A DNA stretch of 64,000 nucleotides, from assembly GCA_032716605.1 (NCBI GenBank), contig JAVRFV010002314.1:62001-126000 (forward strand), given 5' to 3'. Below the pieces are notes generated by a model that saw only the letters and a program-made list of their open reading frames with translations, was not told where the DNA came from and searched no databases. Below are positions 62,291-64,000 of the stretch, piece by piece; positions within the stretch are counted from its first letter, which is position 1, and each line of letters opens with the position of its first letter. The DNA comes from Paralithodes platypus (Eukaryota > Arthropoda > Malacostraca > Decapoda > Lithodidae). The position numbers and the translations under genes are program-made.

Positions 62291-62800
62291 AGTTGTTATT
62301 GCAAAAATTATGCTGTATGTGAGTGTATTGAGCCGGTGACAACCTTTTATTTTGTTGTATTCTGGCAAACTATTCCATGCAGCTTAGGAAGGAAGGACGT
62401 ATACCTATTACAAGGCTGCAGACTATCTCAATCCTTTAAACTACCATATAACCTTCCTGAGCTTCATGAAATCGTCTAAATGTAGCTGAAATCAATTTCA
62501 AAAAACAAAAAACACGGGTAATGAAAGGAAAAAAGTATATTGTTTACCGTTTCATGAAAAATGATACGTATCAAGACGATCGGACGCATCAAAATGAAAA
62601 GCGGTACGCGTTCCGAAACTTAATCGAACAAAACAAACTTTACATTTTAGTCTTATCTTCAATTCAAGACGTATTCAATTAAAGGCTCATTGGTAAGATA
62701 TTGGGTAGCATTCAAGGAGACTAGCCTACTGTAGGACTCTTCTTCTTCTTCTTCTTACCTCTAACCGGGTATAGGTTATCCTAGTGTTTACTACCCTATA
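62291..62800. other. No gene; degraded TTAA-element remnant and CTT microsatellite
   Basis: 62430-62530 resembles the F5/F6 core (AAATCGTCTAAATGTAGCTG) without clean TTAA borders. (TTC)n lies near 62740-62756. Otherwise nothing recognised. Confidence 0.4.
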
Positions 62801-62811
62801 CCCCTTTGAAA

Positions 62812-62850
62812 GGACATTAGCCTAACCTAACAACCTTACCTAACCTAAGG
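62812..62850 (+). repeat. CCTAA-rich repeat, copy 1
   Basis: ACATTAGCCTAACCTAACAA then CCTTACCTAACCTAAGG. The same block recurs inverted at 63149-63189 and directly at 63905-63985. Part of an interspersed repeat, not a telomere array. Confidence 0.6.
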
Positions 62851-63904
62851 TGGGGGCTGCCGCCCCCACACCCCTGCTTTGACTTAGATTTTTGGTGTAT
62901 TTGTCTGTGAAGTGGGTATTTTTCAATTTGTTGATAACGAAAATCGGTTTAATTCTAGTTTCGCTTTCACAGCATACTCATACATTTATATGGCTACTTT
63001 AGAGTTGTCATATAGGCCTACCATACTTAATTCCTATATAGCCTATGTCCAAAGCGGCGGAAATGCATTATAAGGAATTATACCTAGCCTACTGTAAAAA
63101 AAAAAAAAATTTCTCCCCATATGCGGCACCATAGCTATTACATAATACTAGGTTAGGTTAGGTAAGGTTGTTAGGTTAGGCTAATGTCGTTAATGTAGTT
63201 TATTATCATTATATTACGTCTTTTACCCAGCAATTTCCCTGATCTTCATAGTTGGTCGGGAAGCTATGCCTTTACAACGGCGCCTCCCTTTTGTCGCTGT
63301 GTACGTGAAACTAGAATTTTACCCGAAAATCCTCAATTAGGACTAGGCCTAGCCTATATGGAGAAAAATATGGCGAATCTATTGCCTATTGGTGCCTATT
63401 TTCCCTAATAAATTGTTTCTCATAACGTCGCACTAGTGTCCTTGAATATTATCAGATATTGTTCGTATTGATTAATAGGCCTATATTGGTGTAAAGAGCA
63501 TAGGTTCTAACATTGCTAAGATTGGCTACTAAATACAATCTTCTCATGTAGGCTATATAGTACAACAATGATATTAACTAAATACAATCTTCTCATGTAG
63601 GCTATATAGTACAACAATGATATTAACTTATTTTGAGATTAGGCCTAGGCTAGATATCGAGAAATCCAGTGCCTCGCTTTCGCCTAAAATCTAAAAAAAA
63701 TCAGATTTTTTTATTTTAGGCTAGGCTAGTAGGCTAGCCTAGGCCTACCACAAATTTTCCGAGTGTTTTTTATATACAAAATTGGTCATTTGCATCAATA
63801 TATAGTGTTTGTAATTAATTAGAAATCTCGGGAAAACCTATTTTCCCCATTAGTCCTATCGATCGATGTTGAGACATGCTCGCTCTCCGATAGTGATTTG
63901 AAAA
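62851..63904. other. No gene; inverted CCTAA block and GGCC/TAGG-rich sequence
   Basis: The inverted CCTAA block is at 63149-63189 (TTAGGTTAGGTAAGGTTG). The rest is A/T-rich with many TAGGCCTA words and no coding sequence that I can support. Confidence 0.4.
63528..63625 (+). repeat. 49-bp perfect tandem duplication
   Basis: Units 63528-63576 and 63577-63625, each from ACTAAATACAATCTTCTC to ACAACAATGATATTA, with no visible difference. Recent. Confidence 0.92.
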
Positions 63905-64000
63905 GACATTAGCCTAACCTAACAACCTTACCTAACAACCTTACCTAACAACCTTACCTAACAACCTTACCTAACATAACCTAGTATTATGGGTGGGGGC
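63905..64000 (+). repeat. CCTAA-rich repeat with 13-bp array, copy 3
   Basis: GACATTAGCCTAACCTAAC followed by four units of CCTAACAACCTTA (13 bp), then CTAGTATTATGGG running to the window end. Continuation outside the window is unknown. Confidence 0.65.

Noticed and set aside
62812..63985. Telomere of the chromosome
   Set aside because: CCTAA words are short, interrupted and in both orientations within unique sequence, unlike a telomeric array.

Overview
This is a eukaryotic, TE-dominated window. Introns, AATAAA signals, tRNA-derived SINEs and DIRS, Gypsy, Copia and non-LTR elements rule out bacteria. The mix of DIRS1-like retrotransposons, TTAA-flanked MITEs and CCTAA/TTAGG-flavoured repeats suggests an arthropod, most plausibly a decapod crustacean. 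That assignment is inference. No bacterial features, CRISPR arrays or rRNA genes are seen.

Layout. 1-5281: the 3' two thirds of a plus-strand DIRS element (DIRS-A), inserted in a minus-strand Gypsy relic (5282-6786) that also carries a SINE. 6787-10140: G/T-skewed sequence without a convincing gene, holding a TTAA element and a 165-bp tandem duplication. 10141-12000: a Copia relic with its 3' LTR, broken by a TTAA element. 12585-16545: two non-LTR relics, one inserted inside the other, followed by a tRNA-Arg SINE. 17073-22940: a host gene on the plus strand, recognised as TEFM-like (mitochondrial transcription elongation factor), with four clean exons and one damaged upstream exon. 23380-25500: LINE scraps and foldback repeats. 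26934-27764: an intronless 276-codon ORF of unknown function. 29556-30283: a 23-bp minisatellite leading into a C/A-rich LINE.

The centrepiece is 30284-60910. A LINE is split by DIRS-1 (34424-60868). The YR gene of DIRS-1 is split by DIRS-2 (36758-53932). The leader of DIRS-2 carries a solo LTR with a 5-bp duplication, and the LTR is split by DIRS-3 (44386-53082). The nest can be undone arithmetically: without its insertions DIRS-1 is 8637 bp, against 8697 bp for the uninterrupted DIRS-3, and the LINE reading frame rejoins exactly. The innermost copy, DIRS-3, has open gag, RT-RNase H and tyrosine-recombinase frames plus both terminal repeats and the internal complementary region. The outer copies are progressively more damaged, as nesting order predicts.

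A second theme is a guild of at least five TTAA-flanked non-autonomous families (piggyBac-like target choice). They have landed precisely inside DIRS gag, DIRS YR, Copia pol and a TEFM exon. A third is four kinds of tRNA-derived SINE, several of them nested. 60911-64000 holds only diverged repeats.
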